Positions 1 to 11,615 of a stretch of 64,000 bases of DNA are shown one piece after another. The notes beneath the pieces are model-generated. The model saw only the letters and a program-made list of their open reading frames with translations. It was not told the origin of the DNA and did not search any database. The stretch comes from Ypsolopha sequella (lineage: Eukaryota; Arthropoda; Insecta; Lepidoptera; Ypsolophidae), in the NCBI GenBank assembly GCA_934047225.1, contig OW203986.1, positions 17,239,221-17,303,220 on the forward strand, in the 5' to 3' direction. The position numbers and the translations under genes were made by a program. Each line of letters begins with the position of its first letter. Positions within the stretch are counted from its first letter, which is position 1.

Positions 1-152
1 ACGTAAACACATTAATTTTTGTGAGGATCTCTCGAGGATCCTAATTCTATTTAGACCCGGACTCAGATGGAGGCAATGTGCAGATAGTGCAGTTAGCGTT
101 GCCAGATCTATGGATAAATCTGTAGAATTACGGATTTTCACTCTTGTCCTTC
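1..152 (+). repeat. Outer flank of 25.6-kb inverted repeat, left arm
   Basis: This stretch is the exact reverse complement of 25452-25605 as far as I can compare by eye, with no mismatch. It lies outside the TTAA element at 157-2170, so the inverted repeat is larger than the transposon itself. The match reaches the first base of the window, so the left arm may continue upstream. I recognise no coding potential in it. Confidence 0.9.
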
Positions 153-156
153 TTAA

Positions 157-2170
157 GGCTCCAGTCCCCTAAAAATCAGTATTCTCGCAGAATTATCAGA
201 AAAGAAAGATTTTATTTTAGTTAGTAAGAAAGCAATAAATAAATTACATCTTACGTTAATTTATAGTGTGGAATTTGAAGATTTTAAAGCATATTTTTTC
301 ATTTAATTTAATGCTACTTTTAATTGGTTTTTTAGGCTTTAAACATACCTTTATTTATGTTCTACGCGTTGAGAGTCTCATTCATGCACACATCACGTAA
401 AAATTATGACAAAAATAAGAAATTTATTCAAGTATCATTTATTCCCATATCTTCAACAATAATCTTACCTGGTTACTTTTTTGGATAATACTTTAGTTTT
501 CTTATTTCGAGTGCTTTAAGTAGTTGTGATTTTATGAATTCAACCACTGCTAAAATGTTTTTTTTCTACTAGAAAACTATCGTTTAGCGTAGTCAAATTT
601 AAAACACGTAGAATAGAACTATTAATAAGTGAAATAACAAAAAACGGTATTTAAAAAATAATTTTGAGAACATTTATCAAATGAAAACTTATCGAGAGTT
701 TAAAACATAAAACGCGTCGAAATTTCCCTCAGTTTCACTGGGACATCGCAGCGTTCAGACGTGTGTTGTGTAGCTCGACGTCATTTTACCTCCCGCTCGC
801 ACGGTTGCTCCCTTTCCCTCGCGTAGATTCTTATGGAGAGGCGAACTGTATCATGAAAGTTGCTCTACTTGAATATTGCACTTATCATTTAATAAGTAAA
901 CAACTATGGATAAAATATTTTTTGAATATTTTAAGAAATCCCTGTTTCGATAAAATAAAGTCTAATCTACGTCTGTCCGTATTTCACAGCATCATAACTT
1001 TAGCACCGTAAAGATAAAGGCATGAAATTTGGCACAACAACAGCATTAATTTGCCTACATATTACATTGTAAAAAAAATATGGAAAATTTGAAATTGTTT
1101 AAAATATTTTCAAAACAAAAGTGAGAAAAATAAAAAATATCCTAAAAATTCAATATGGGTATCAAACTGTAGACACTAAAAAGGTGATTGTAAAAATATA
1201 TACTTTTACTATATTTACTGGCACTGGTTTTGTGAAATCTTTAAAAGAAACCACAAAAATGTGTATGTCTGAAACTGGTAGAACGAAAAACATGAAAAAA
1301 ATGTCCATTATAGATCATAACTGACCAATAACCGGGAAAACTATAGTGATTGAAAAATATAAAAAAAAGTAAAATAAATGTTTTTTTTTAATAAAAATAC
1401 AATATGAGTATCACATTGTAGGTATTAAAAAGCTTATTGTAATAATATATAGTTTGGCTATCACAGAACAAAATACTTGCATTTTTGCAGTTTGGACGAG
1501 TGAGCAGCAACCGATGAAAGTCGAATATATAGAAAGGGATAAATTATTTTGGGAGTCAAATCATAAGTCAAATCATAATCATGGACACACAAACTGACAG
1601 ACACTTAATTACCGTAAGAGTTTTTATTTTTGATATTATATTACTTAAAGAACTGATTGTAATATGTGTGTGAGTATTAGGAATACATAATTTTAAATGT
1701 TTTCATTGTTATAATTTGATTATAAATTTTCTACATTTCCAAATTTTATAAAGGTATTTTTTATGTCAGGCGTTAGTTAAATGAAAATCTTGATGAATAA
1801 AGAAATTTTCGGGCACAACTACACGCTTTTTAGGGCATGCAGGTTTGGCTCATCACGTTGAGACGTGAGACGTTGAGACGTTGAGACTAAATACTAATTA
1901 CTCTTACTGCTACCAATAAGCCATCTATTCCAGGTAGATTTACTTTTGTTTATTTTGCTTTTTTGATAAACAAACCAAACCTTTGTAAATAACCGTTACT
2001 TGAATAATTAAAAATCTTCACATGTCAAATTTTAAGTAATCGTACACTCATTTAACGAAGTAGAGCAACATTCAGGTGCAGTCTCTAACATCTTAATGCA
2101 GCGGGGGGAGCGCCACTTCTAAAGCCTCAGGTAAGATGAAAGCGAAATGTTGCAAAGAGAGTCTGGGGCC
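157..2170 (+). mobile_element. Non-autonomous TTAA-flanked DNA element, copy 1 (internally deleted)
   Basis: The element starts GGCTCCAGTCCCC and ends GAGAGTCTGGGGCC, so its short inverted ends read GGCYCCAG. TTAA stands at 153-156 and 2171-2174, as expected for a TTAA target duplication. It is shorter than the other copies: near 1550-1580, around GGGAGTCAAATCATAAGTC, it jumps over roughly 0.8 kb that copy 3 keeps, and a further short stretch is lost near 1850-1890. It encodes no transposase. An 82-codon open frame at 763-1011 recurs in all four copies but varies at the protein level. TTAA duplication suggests piggyBac-like mobilisation, but the GGC end is not the usual piggyBac CCY end, so Sola3 or another group remains possible. 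Confidence 0.8.
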
Positions 2171-2174
2171 TTAA

Positions 2175-3796
2175 GTTGTTACAAGAAATTACATAAATTG
2201 GATTTCTCATTCCTAAAAAAATGGAAAAATATTGGTACTGAAAATTGAGTTTCCTTCAAATTTTCTATAGAAAACGGCAATTTCATATGTATATATGTAA
2301 ATGTACAAAAGTGTAATAAATAAAAATAAAATAAAAACGCATAAAGGCAGTTGTTATTTGAGTAAAACGTAGCCCACACATATTTTTAAGGATTTGAATG
2401 AAGCTGTATTAGTCATTGCACCTGTCAGTTGGACTGATACCTGTTTGTATAATACTACTGAGAATATGGAGATAATGTATCGATAATTACGAGGTTCTAT
2501 GTAATTTTTTATTCCTATGAATTTATCGAATCGATGCTTACGTACGAGTACTGTGGTACTTATTTGTAGTGCTCTTATCGAGGAATGCGCACTGAGAAAA
2601 AATTCTGGTTCCGTTAACCTGAATATAGCTCATTTAAACAGAAAACATTGTATTATATGTGACGTCTATATTTATTGTTTAGTTTACTTATTTATTGTTC
2701 AGTTTACTTGAACAATCTAATGTAGACAATAATTCAAGTAAATACAACATAATTCTGTTTTTGTTTACAAGGTTTTTTTTACAAAACGATCTGGTAGTAT
2801 TGTTTAAATATTTTTTCTCCGTGCGGAGGAAATAAATAGTATAATACGGTTCCGGTTACGAATTCATTATTTCATATTCATTCATAGCTCAAATTGTATC
2901 GATTCATTTCAATGATTTCATTGTCAGAAAGAAATTTACATGTATTCCGACAAAAAAAATCCGTTTGTCTTTTTGTCCATTCACAGTAACTAGGATCTAC
3001 GTACTCGTAGTAGACCATTAGGCGGTGCAAAATTAAACAAAGATTTCGATATTAAATTAAAAAAAAGAAAAAAGAAACTTCGACAACGTTAACCTTGTAC
3101 TCTTTTCTAGCTACCTTTACCCAGAACAGAACAAGGTGTTCGTAAACTTCTTCTGAGTATAAATTAAGATTACCTCAACACTACAGATATCCTATAACAA
3201 AATAATATGACGTCAGCAGCTGATAAAATATCTGGTGATTTTTGTTAGATAACGAGTACATTAAAGTTTACTTACGTTTTATAATGAAAAATCATGAGAA
3301 TAATACTTTTTACACGAGTGCCCAAAGTGTTATATTTTCTGGAGAAGTTAGGTTCCAGGAATTTTAGGAAATACCGCGGAATCGCGAGAGAAACAATAAC
3401 CACGCGAGCAAAGTTTCAGGAACTACAATAAAACTTACCTTCAAATACAATCATATAAATTATTTATGTTACTGGCCAAACCAGATTATGTTTCTTAAAA
3501 AAAAAACACGAATGTTATTTATGGCGCCATATAACCTTCTTACCTAACCTGCTACCGGCTCTCTTCTGTGCTGCAGGACTTCCGATAAACTATAGTTTGG
3601 CCTAGGCCTAGTTTATCCTAAAATCGGGTTTGGCCGGTAACATTTATAATCGAAAGTATTTTTATCAGATAATAAAAATACTTTCGATTATATTTTAGAA
3701 GTGCCTAATATAGGGCGTGGCTACAGAATAAGTAAATTGGAGCATGCATTACTCAACTTTTACAGTCGCACTGTTCAGTTGTTTACTTTCATTTGG
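2175..3796. other. Unassigned AT-rich DNA with one hairpin
   Basis: I see no gene in this stretch. A near-perfect hairpin occupies 3645-3692, with about 22-bp arms around AATCGAAAGTATTTTTAT, and probably marks a small foldback repeat. The rest is AT-rich with no recognisable domain or RNA. Confidence 0.4.
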
Positions 3797-4085
3797 TTAA
3801 GGCGCTACTGAAAAAAAATTTACACTTTTAGAACTTGCATATCTACTTCAGTAAAGAAGGTATTATTTTGATAAACTAAAATATTATTTTTAGAAACTTT
3901 TTCTAGGGATCTGTTAAACAGAAATGCAATTGGGGAAATTCAGCTTGATAAAAATATTTATTGAAATGAGATCCTTTTCAACGCCATTTCTCCTGGTTTG
4001 ACAATTTGGAATGACATATAGACTACGATTATATTTAATTAGATGGGTTTTAACAGTACCTAGGACCTTGTCAAACGAAATTTTA
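3797..4085 (+). repeat. Dispersed repeat E, copy 1 (TTAA at its left edge)
   Basis: This stretch begins TTAAGGCGCTACTGAAAAAA and matches 15495-15776 along about 290 bp, including TCTCCTGGTTTGACAATTTG and TGGGTTTTAACAGTA. The two copies differ by scattered substitutions and small gaps. The TTAA at the same edge in both copies suggests another TTAA-targeting element, but I could not find its other end. Confidence 0.6.
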
Positions 4086-4509
4086 CTACTTTTTCTCGAA
4101 TCCGTCCCTCTCGCACTGAGGGTTTTTTTGCATATAAAAGTAACAGGGACGCTAAAATACTTACATATCGCCTTAAGTAAACAAATTTAGTTTTTGATAA
4201 GTTGTAGGGACAAGATGTGTGCGTAGAACTAACCTTGAAGTGACTAACGCATGGTTGTTTACCTACACGTAAAGTACAGTCGCTTGCAGTTCAAGCTAAC
4301 TGTTTTCGTATAATTTTAACGGTTATTCTGTCATCTCCCTTTATCATAGCCAATGATCGTTATCCTGTCACGAGCCACGACAATTATAACATATTGCATT
4401 TTTCAAAGTTTACTTGTTATAAAGGCCTCCTTCAAGCAAATAATAGAAATTCAAGAAATTGAAACTCCAGGGGAGTTTCCATACAAAAAACCTCGAAAAA
4501 ATGTCCCTT

Positions 4510-4640
4510 TCCCGCTTAGGTTTGCTTGAAGAAATCTCTTCTTAGAGAGAAGCTCACCTGTGTACATATCTTTTAATTTATTATATGTCTTAACTGCTTT
4601 TCTGTGTACATTAAAGAATAATAAAATAACATCCAACGTT
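4510..4640 (+). repeat. Probable retroelement 3' tail
   Basis: The sequence around CTCACCTGTGTACATATC followed by CTGTGTACATTAAAGAATAA resembles the 3' end of lepidopteran non-LTR retrotransposons, where a modified GTGTACAATAAAG polyadenylation signal is followed by short A-rich repeats. No coding part remains. The assignment rests on recalled family patterns. Confidence 0.35.
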
Positions 4641-4711
4641 TTTTGCTTCAGTTTCATCTCGGAAATGGTAATACAATGGATGGTTGTTAATGTTGTTTAA
4701 TATTGTTTTAC

Positions 4712-5076
4712 AGGTGGTAGAGCTGATGCCGGGCTCGACTGTGGAGGTACCACCATCTTACTTGGAGACCCCCTCGAAGTGATTCGGGGGAGAGTAAGAG
4801 GACAGCTCACAGGCAAAAAACCAGGAGGCCCACCATGCCTGGTACCGATGGATGGCAGTATATCCATCCCTAATAGCCGGGCCTTATATATGGAACAGAC
4901 TGGTGACGGGCAGCGGCGTCACTGGTGCGAGGGTTCAGGCACCGCGCTCACCAACCCGCCTGCCCAGCGTGTGTGAGTATGGGCAATTCTTCCAGGATGA
5001 CCGCCGGGAGAGGCAAAGTCCTGGAAAGGATTATGTCCAGCAGTGGACGAACTAGGCTGATGGATGGATGGATGGT
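4712..5076 (+). repeat. Dispersed repeat B, copy 1 (SINE or LINE tail with ATGG repeats)
   Basis: A GC-rich segment of about 365 bp begins AGGTGGTAGAGCTGATGCCG and ends GTCCAGCAGTGGACGAACTA followed by (TGGA)n. A second copy lies inverted at 22138-22495. The simple-repeat tail after CAGCAGTGGACG is typical of non-LTR retrotransposon or SINE 3' ends in Lepidoptera (recalled). Short open frames in it are not conserved between the copies. The tail ends almost at the TTAA of the next element, at 5079. Confidence 0.65.
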
Positions 5077-5082
5077 TCTTAA

Positions 5083-7902
5083 GGCTCCAGTCCCCTAAAA
5101 ATCAGTATTCTTGCAGAATTATCAGAAAAGAAAGATTTTATTTTAGTTAGTAAGAAAGCAATAAATAAAATACATTTTACGTTAACTTATAGTGTGGAAT
5201 TTGAAGATTTCAAAACATATTTTTTCATTTACTTTAATGCTACTTTTAATAGGTTTTTTAGGCTTTAAACATACCTTTATTTATGTTCTACGCGTTGAGA
5301 GTCTCATTCATGCACACGTCACGTAAAAATCATGACAAAAACAAGAAATTTATTCAGGTATCATTTATTCCCATATCTTCAACAATAATCTTACCTGGTT
5401 ACTTTTTTGGATAATACTTTAGTTTTCTTATTTCGAGTGCTTTAAGTAGTTGTGATTTTATGAATTCAACCACTGCTAAAATATTTTTTTTCTACTAGAA
5501 AACTATCGTTTAGCGTAGTCAAATTTAAAACACAAAGAATAGAACTATTAATAAGTGAAATAACAAAAAACGGTATTTAAAAAATCATTTTAAGAACATT
5601 TATCAAATCGAAACTTATCGAGAGTTTAAAACACAAAACGCGTCGAAATTTCCCTCAGTTTCGCTGGGAAATCGCAGCGTTCAGACGTGTGTTGTGTAGC
5701 TCGACGTCATTTTACCTCCCGCTCGCACGGTTGCTCCCTTTCCCTCGCGTAGATTCTTATGGAGAGGCGAACTGTATCATGAAAGTTGCTCTACTTGAAT
5801 ATTGCACTTATCATTTAATAAGTAAACAACTATGGATAAAATATTTTTTGAATATTTTAAGAAATCCCTGTTTCGATAAAATAAAGTCTAATCTACGTTC
5901 GTCCGTATTTCACAGCATCATAACTTTAGTACCGTAAAGATAAAGACATGAAATTTGGCACAAAAATAGCATTAACTTGCCTACATATTACATTGTAAAA
6001 AAAATATGAAAAATTTGAAATTGTTTAAAATATTTTCAAAACAAAAGTGAGAAAAATAAAAAATATCCTAAAAATACAATATGGGTATCAAACTATAGAC
6101 ACTAAAAAGGTGATTGTAAAAATATATACTTTTACTATATTTACTGAAATGTTTTACGGTTTTGTGAAATCTTTAAAAAAACCACAAAAATGTGTATGTC
6201 CGAAACTGGGAGACCGAAAAATATGAAAAAAATGTCCATTATAGATCATAACTGACCAATAACCGGGAAAACTATAGTGATTTAAAAATATAAAAAAGTA
6301 AAATAAATAAAAAAAAATATTTATAAAAATACAATATGGGTATCACATTGTAGGTATTAAAAAGCTTATTGTAATAATATATAGCTTGGCTATATTTAAT
6401 TGCATCTATTTCGAGAAATCCTTGAAAATCTATAAAAAAATGTATACCGAAAAATATGAAAAATATGAAAAAAATCATGTTATTATGCGTTTACGTAAGA
6501 ATTACAGAAAAAATAAAGCGGTTGAGAAATTCACGAAAAAAAATGATAAAACTAAATTTATCATCCACAATACGGAACCCTAGGTTTTGACTAGAGTCTG
6601 ACTCGTACTTGGCCGGTTTTTTTTCATGATGTTTGTGGTAGGCCGTTTTTTTGGGCCTTTTTAATTTAGTTTTCGGAGCTTTTATTACTACCCTTAATTT
6701 TTATCATAAGTATCCGGTTATCCGGATAGTAAAAATCTGCGAATAATTGCATGTCCTAATTCACTTAGATTAAGTTATGTTAATGTGTGTTAATTCGAAA
6801 ACCATTACGAGATTTAGGTTTAATAAGCTGTATTTTAGAAGTTGTCGTCTAAAAAACCCACTTTTACCCACGGGGATGGCGTGACACAAATTTTATACCA
6901 GCGCCGCTGTCGCCACTTTTTGGAATAACTAAAGCCGAAGCTACATCCTTTTTATTACTTTACTTACTTTTATTTAAAATATCTTAAAAAGCTATCGAAG
7001 TCACTAAAACCGACAGTCGAGATAATAACGTGCTAGACAATAATGCATCAAAACAAAAGAACGTACGCAGCTGCGGTTCTTATCATTAAAACATCACATT
7101 TCTAAAACTAAATTTTTTACCTTTTTTATTGCACCTTAGTCATAATCATGGACACAAAAACTGACAGACACTTAATTACCTTCAGAGTTTCTATTTTTGA
7201 TATTATATTACTTAAAGACCTGATATTACAATATGTGTGTGAGTATTAGGAATATATAATTTTAAATGTTTTCATTGTTACAATTTGATTATTAATTTTC
7301 TTCATTTCCAAATTTTATAAAGGTATTTTTTATGTCAGGCATTAGTTAAATGAAAATCTTGATGAATAAAGAAATTTTCGGGCACAACTACACGCTTTTT
7401 AGGGCATGCAGGTTTCCTTAGAGCGATAGGGCTCATCACGTTGAGATGTAATAATCGTCAGAGAAATGCGGGTGTACTTATAGGTACACGTATGGGTGGA
7501 CTTATGACTTGCATCTCACAGTTCACACTCGGAACACCTCTTGACACCCCTTTGGTAAAAATCTGCAAATAATTGCATGACCTATAAAATGTATTGTGTC
7601 TAAATACTAATCACTCTTACTGCTACCAAAAAGCCATCTATTCCAGGTAGATTTACTTTTGTTTATTTTGCTTTTGCAAATTCATTTTGTTTGTTCCGAT
7701 AAACAAACCAAACTTTGTAAATTTCCGTTACTTGAATAATTAAAAATCTTCACATGTCAAATTTTAAGTAATCGTACACTCATTTAACGAAGTAGAGCAA
7801 CATTCAGGTGCGGTCTCTAACATCTTAATGCAGCGGGGGGAGCGCCACTTCTAAAGCCTCAGGTAAGATGAAAGCGAAATGTTGCAAAGAGAGTCTGGGG
7901 CC
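5083..7902 (+). mobile_element. Non-autonomous TTAA-flanked DNA element, copy 2
   Basis: Same ends as copy 1 (GGCTCCAGTCCCC and GAGTCTGGGGCC), with TTAA at 5079-5082 and 7903-7906. At about 2.8 kb it is one of the fuller copies. Its interior carries a segment at about 6590-7140 that copy 1 lacks and copy 4 keeps at about 33959-34430, including AGTCTGACTCGTACTTGGCC, an inverted piece of the dispersed GGCCAAGTGCGAGTC repeat. The element is therefore itself a mosaic. No transposase is encoded. An 82-codon frame occurs at 5689-5937. Confidence 0.8.
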
Positions 7903-8204
7903 TTAACAATACGTATATGCCAACCGTTTCACCGATACATAATTTTGACAATCACACGTGAGTGTTCAAGCCGCATGTAATAATAATTTAGTATGTCAGC
8001 TCACGCGAGTTTTAATAATATTAATTCAATACATGTTTTAAATTTGGTAAGATTGTAGTGCATAACCTTATAGTACCTACACCAAATAATAAAAATAAGG
8101 TTCCGTACGTACGCAGAGGATGCTGAATTGTTTGCCAGGCGTTACCATTTTAGAGCCCAGTGTTTTGTTTTTATTTATTTTTATTGTTGTTATTTACCAT
8201 AATG

Positions 8205-8595
8205 TTTTTAGGGTTCCGTAACCGAAGGGTGCCGAACATCAGTGGCGTGCACAGAACTTTTTGCTGGAAAAGCAAACAATTGGTCAAGAACAACAATAAA
8301 AAAAATATAAAAAAATTTAAATATTACTTTGAAAAAAAAAAGTTTGTATAGGAAATTTTCACTCTAGGGTAGACATTGTCTACCCTGGCGTCATACAAAA
8401 ATTTTTTTTTCAAAGTGATATTTAAATTTTTTCATATTTTTTTTCATGTTGTTCTTGACCAATTGTTTGCTTTTCCAGCATAAAGTTCTGTGCACGCCAC
8501 TGCCGAACATGAAGAATCCAAGGAGTTAACCAATATGGTTTGTTGGTACGGAACCCTTTGTGCGCGAGTCCGACTCGCACTTGGTCGATATTATT
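8205..8595 (-). repeat. Dispersed GTTCCGTA / CCAAGTGCGAGTCGGACTCG repeat, split by a MITE
   Basis: On the minus strand this reads CCAAGTGCGAGTCGGACTCG, then a TTCCGTACC motif, and on the other side of the MITE a second GGTTCCGTA-type motif. Related pieces occur at 12836-13515, 37230-37770, 62450-62570 and inside TTAA element copies 2 and 4. The repeat is non-coding. I recall this motif as widespread in Lepidoptera, but its transposon class is unsettled for me. Confidence 0.6.
8240..8502. mobile_element. hAT-like palindromic MITE
   Basis: The 263-bp segment begins CAGTGGCGTGCACAGAA and ends with its reverse complement TTCTGTGCACGCCACTG. The arms pair over roughly 100 bp, through GCAAACAATTGGTCAAGAAC and an A-rich tract. 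The 8-bp sequence CCGAACAT precedes it (8232-8239) and follows it (8503-8510). An 8-bp duplication with a CAGTGGCG end is diagnostic of hAT-type elements. The loop includes GGGTAGACATTGTCTACCC, itself a small palindrome. No transposase is encoded. Confidence 0.88.
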
Positions 8596-9440
8596 CTATA
8601 CGTCCTGAGATTTCAGAGGCAGATAATACCTTAATTATCCGTTTTTTGATATGAAAATATAGGTTGGGACTTGGGAGAATTCAAATATTAATTTGTTTAA
8701 AAAATAAATAAAAATATGAAATTCACCTACCAAGTAATTTCCCAACAAAATGCAGTTATTTCACCACCGCTCCGTGTCAACTTGGTGCAAAGAATCTCGT
8801 GTATGAATGGTGCCATGTTACGATCAATGGTGTCATAACGTCACAAAAGGGGATTGCGATTGGTGGTATGAGCTCTGTGTGCTCTGTGATTGGTGGAAAG
8901 CCAACCTTCCCCGTACTTTCCACCCCGCGCAGCGTCAGATCATTTTCCCTAGAGAAATGAACTGTTGGCAACTCCTCTTCCGTGAAACCTCCCTATCTAG
9001 CCTTTCAACGCGGGAACGCCGGCGCATTTGCACCCGGGCCGGTTGCAATGAGGGGCGGTGTTTTTGATTTTTAGGGTTTATTTGGTAGGTAATTTTGTTT
9101 TATAGGTTTCGTTTTTATTTAAAGTTTTAGGTTTTTTTTTTCGTGTATGTTTATTACTTATTGTTATTTAAATTGTGTAAATATAATATATTATTTCATG
9201 AAGTAATATTTATATCAATATTAATCAACTAAATAATGACAAACCGGACACAAATCTTATAAAACAAACAAAGCCTGTCATTGGACTTATCGAGTTTTTA
9301 ACAAACGGAACATTCGTCTTTTTTCTATCGTGTTCAGTAAATAATTTATAGATCACATATAAAAGACAATAGTTCGGCAATAAATAAAAAAACTACATAA
9401 ATTATGTACCTATAGCGGCTTTTAGATAAATAACTTTTAG
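8596..9440. other. Unassigned, with a GC-richer stretch at about 8760-9065
   Basis: No gene is recognised. The stretch 8760-9065 is markedly richer in C and G than its surroundings, and both strands stay open for about 200 bp there. It lies between ACCTACCAAGTAAT (about 8727) and TTGGTAGGTAAT (about 9081), which are imperfect inverted matches, so it could be the body of an unrecognised element rather than an exon. Confidence 0.3.
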
Positions 9441-9600
9441 TAGACCACTGTAGCCGGGTGGTATAGAGTGCTCGCCTGCTAATCTAGAGGTAATGGGTTT
9501 GGTCTCTGTGCTTCAGAAGTCACCACCCATCAAGTTTGGAACGTAATAATCGTCGGTGAAAAGCGGGTGTACATTCATCTCGTGAACATATTTTCTTAGT
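9441..9600 (+). repeat. tRNA-derived SINE-like fragment
   Basis: GTAGCCGGGTGGTATAGAGT resembles a tRNA 5' half with a box-A-like segment, and GGGTTTGGTCTC stands where a box B (GGTTCGAnnCC) is expected. It is followed by CGTAATAATCGTCGGTGAAA and GCGGGTGTAC, which also occur inside the TTAA element copies (about 7447-7475 and 27060-27090), so part of a SINE was probably captured by that element. Confidence 0.5.
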
Positions 9601-9712
9601 AGACTAAAAAAGTAAATCAAATTTGGGTTAGTAGGTACCTACCTCCCATAGCAATTTCACCATAAGTGATTGATATGATAGTGATAGGTAGGTACTTCGT
9701 GTCCAAGACAGT

Positions 9713-9810
9713 TAGATTAATGGCGAAGACTTTATTACCTTTTGACAGAGGCGATTATTGGTTGGCCCATTTCTCTAATTGTCTTGAGCGCGTGATATTC
9801 CACTCATATA
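9713..9810 (+). repeat. Diverged copy of dispersed repeat D
   Basis: The pattern TTAATGGCGAAGACTTTATT and GACAGAGGCGATTATTGGTT matches the better-preserved copies at 21735-22137 and 60485-60896, which read AATGGCAAAGACCTTATTTG and AGGCGATTATATGTTGGCTC. Only about 100 bp is recognisable. Confidence 0.5.
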
Positions 9811-10628
9811 GAAACAGGTACAGTAAGAAGATGCAGATATTTCCAATTCTAGAAACAATTACCAACGCCAAGAATTCATTAAATGTAAATGGAATAAAAC
9901 ATAACAATATTGTAACAAATTAATATGTTCTGTGACCAAAGCAGATAGCAACCTGATTTTTTTCAAACAAAGTTAAGCATTATTCTCACTGAAGTTTAAA
10001 AAAATCTACAATTTTCCGTGGGCCTGAATAAACTAGAAGATATTCCTTTTTTTTATTTTTGATTACTTTATTTTCATGAGTAGGAAACTATATATAACAG
10101 CTAGGTATTTTCTCCTATGAAACAGTCATTCATAATGACATATGTTATGATGAGTAAGAGTAAAATTACCTATAATTTTCCTTGACTTGAAGTCGCACGG
10201 CGAGACAAAGGTAAAATCCTGGATAAATCACTATACACAAAGGTTCAATTTAGGAACCTATTTTTGTCCGTGGGTAACACTGTATCACTTGACCAAACTA
10301 TCTTTACTAAAAGCTTTAAACCCAATCACACAATGGAATATTCAACAATATTCGGGCGCACCCAACACCTTGCTAACACAGTCATATAAAATAAAGGCAT
10401 CTAACCAGTTTGAGATTAGATAATGGAAAGGAGGTCTAGATAAATTCGTAACGAACGATCGCCATACGTTGTTGTAATTCCTTATCTAGGGATATCAGTT
10501 TTTTGCCAAGCGATTATAGGTTCTGCTCTGATAGTGGATGGTTGGTGCACGGTATGGTGTCACGTTATTTATTAGTGAATGTCGATTTCAGATATCAAAT
10601 GACCACTGGCCACTGAATTATTGTCAAT
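9811..10628. other. Unassigned AT-rich DNA
   Basis: I see no gene, RNA or recognisable repeat here. Short open frames (for example 10187-10423) look like chance. Confidence 0.3.
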
Positions 10629-10737
10629 ACATACCTACCATCCCACTAATCCCGTCCCACTATCCCACTAATCCCATCCCAGTATCCCATCCCAGTATCC
10701 CATCCTATCCCATCCCGTCCCGTCCCATCCCACTAAT
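10629..10737. repeat. C-rich minisatellite (ATCCC / GTCCC units)
   Basis: About 110 bp is built from repeats of CCCACTAATCCC, ATCCCAGT and ATCCCGTCCC with strong strand asymmetry: C on the top strand, G on the bottom. The 70-codon frame over it is a by-product of the repeat. Confidence 0.85.
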
Positions 10738-10747
10738 ATCACAGATC

Positions 10748-10890
10748 TGAAGACTTTAGTTTTTGTTTTAGTGCTGTCAAAACTAAATTTTGTTCATTGC
10801 AACATAGTTCATAAGTGTTGAGAACAGAGGCCAAATTACTATGGAAAAATTTAAGTTATGACAGCACTAAAATTAAAATTAAAGCCTTCA
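10748..10890. mobile_element. Short palindromic MITE
   Basis: TGAAGACTTTAG at the left edge pairs with TAAAGCCTTCA at the right, and the arms continue through TTTTAGTGCTGTCA and TGACAGCACTAAAA for about 45 bp on each side of a short unpaired centre. The total length is 143 bp with no coding capacity. It directly follows the minisatellite. I could not define a target duplication. Confidence 0.65.
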
Positions 10891-10902
10891 AAATCGGTTT
10901 TA

Positions 10903-11387
10903 ATATATTATAAATGCGAAAGTTTGGATGGATGTTTGGATGTATGTTTATTACTTCTTCACGCCGTAACTACTTAACCGATTGAACTGAAACTTTGTAC
11001 AAATATAGTTCTAGACCTGAAATAGGCTATAGGCTACTTTTTATCCCACAAATCAGTTCCCGTGGGATGGCAATTGGATGTCAAGTTTCTATATAAAAGT
11101 GATGTGTTACTCCTCCACGCCGTACCTACTGAACCAATTAGGCTGAAATTTTGCATAAGTGCATTTCTAGACCTAAAATAGGAGATAAGCTTATTTTCAT
11201 CCCATAAATCAGTTCCTATCGGATAGCAATGGGAAGTAAATTTTTAATTGATATTATCAAGAAATGACCTCCAAATCAGATTCAGGTAAAATATGTATGT
11301 AATATAAAATGTATAAAAATATTGACAGATTCGATAGGCCTACACAAAAATGATGTCAACGCGGGCGTAGCTGCCGGCATAAGCTAG
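10903..11387 (+). mobile_element. Helitron-like non-autonomous element
   Basis: It starts around TATAAATGCGAAAGTTTGG and ends CGCGGGCGTAGCTGCCGGC, which can form a small GC hairpin, then ATAAGCTAG followed by T. A 3' hairpin a few bases before CTAG|T is the Helitron signature, and this layout matches a common lepidopteran repeat (recalled as Lep1-type). The interior holds a diverged direct duplication (about 10968-11075 and 11117-11232), each half with ATTTCTAGACCT-like and TCCCA(C/T)AAATCAGTTCC motifs. Confidence 0.6.
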
Positions 11388-11399
11388 TAATATTAGGTA

Positions 11400-11615
11400 T
11401 ACATTTTGTAGAGAAGTCCTAACTCTCTCCCTGACTAACTCATCAACGCCCGGTTGTACCTAGAATAAGACCTAGAAAGCTGAAATTTTGCATATAGGTT
11501 TCCTCGAGTATGTAGACAAGGAATAAGGCCGGATTTTTCGGAATTCCCACGGGATTGGGAGAAACGGGATCCACCCGAGCAACGCCGCGGGGCGTTCGTT
11601 AGTAATTCGAAACAA
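11400..11615 (+). repeat. Fragment of a second Helitron-like repeat
   Basis: The run CTGACTAACTCATCAACGCC, GCTGAAATTTTGCATATAGG and TTCCCACGGGATTGGGAG follows the pattern of the same broad group of lepidopteran repeats as the element just upstream. The 3' end is degraded (GGGCGTTCGTTAGTAA), with no clean CTAG terminus. Confidence 0.45.

Noticed and set aside
763..1011. 82-codon open frame repeated in TTAA elements, as a gene
   Set aside because: Copies differ at amino-acid changing sites, the start context is poor and no domain is recognisable. Openness follows from recent common origin of the element copies.
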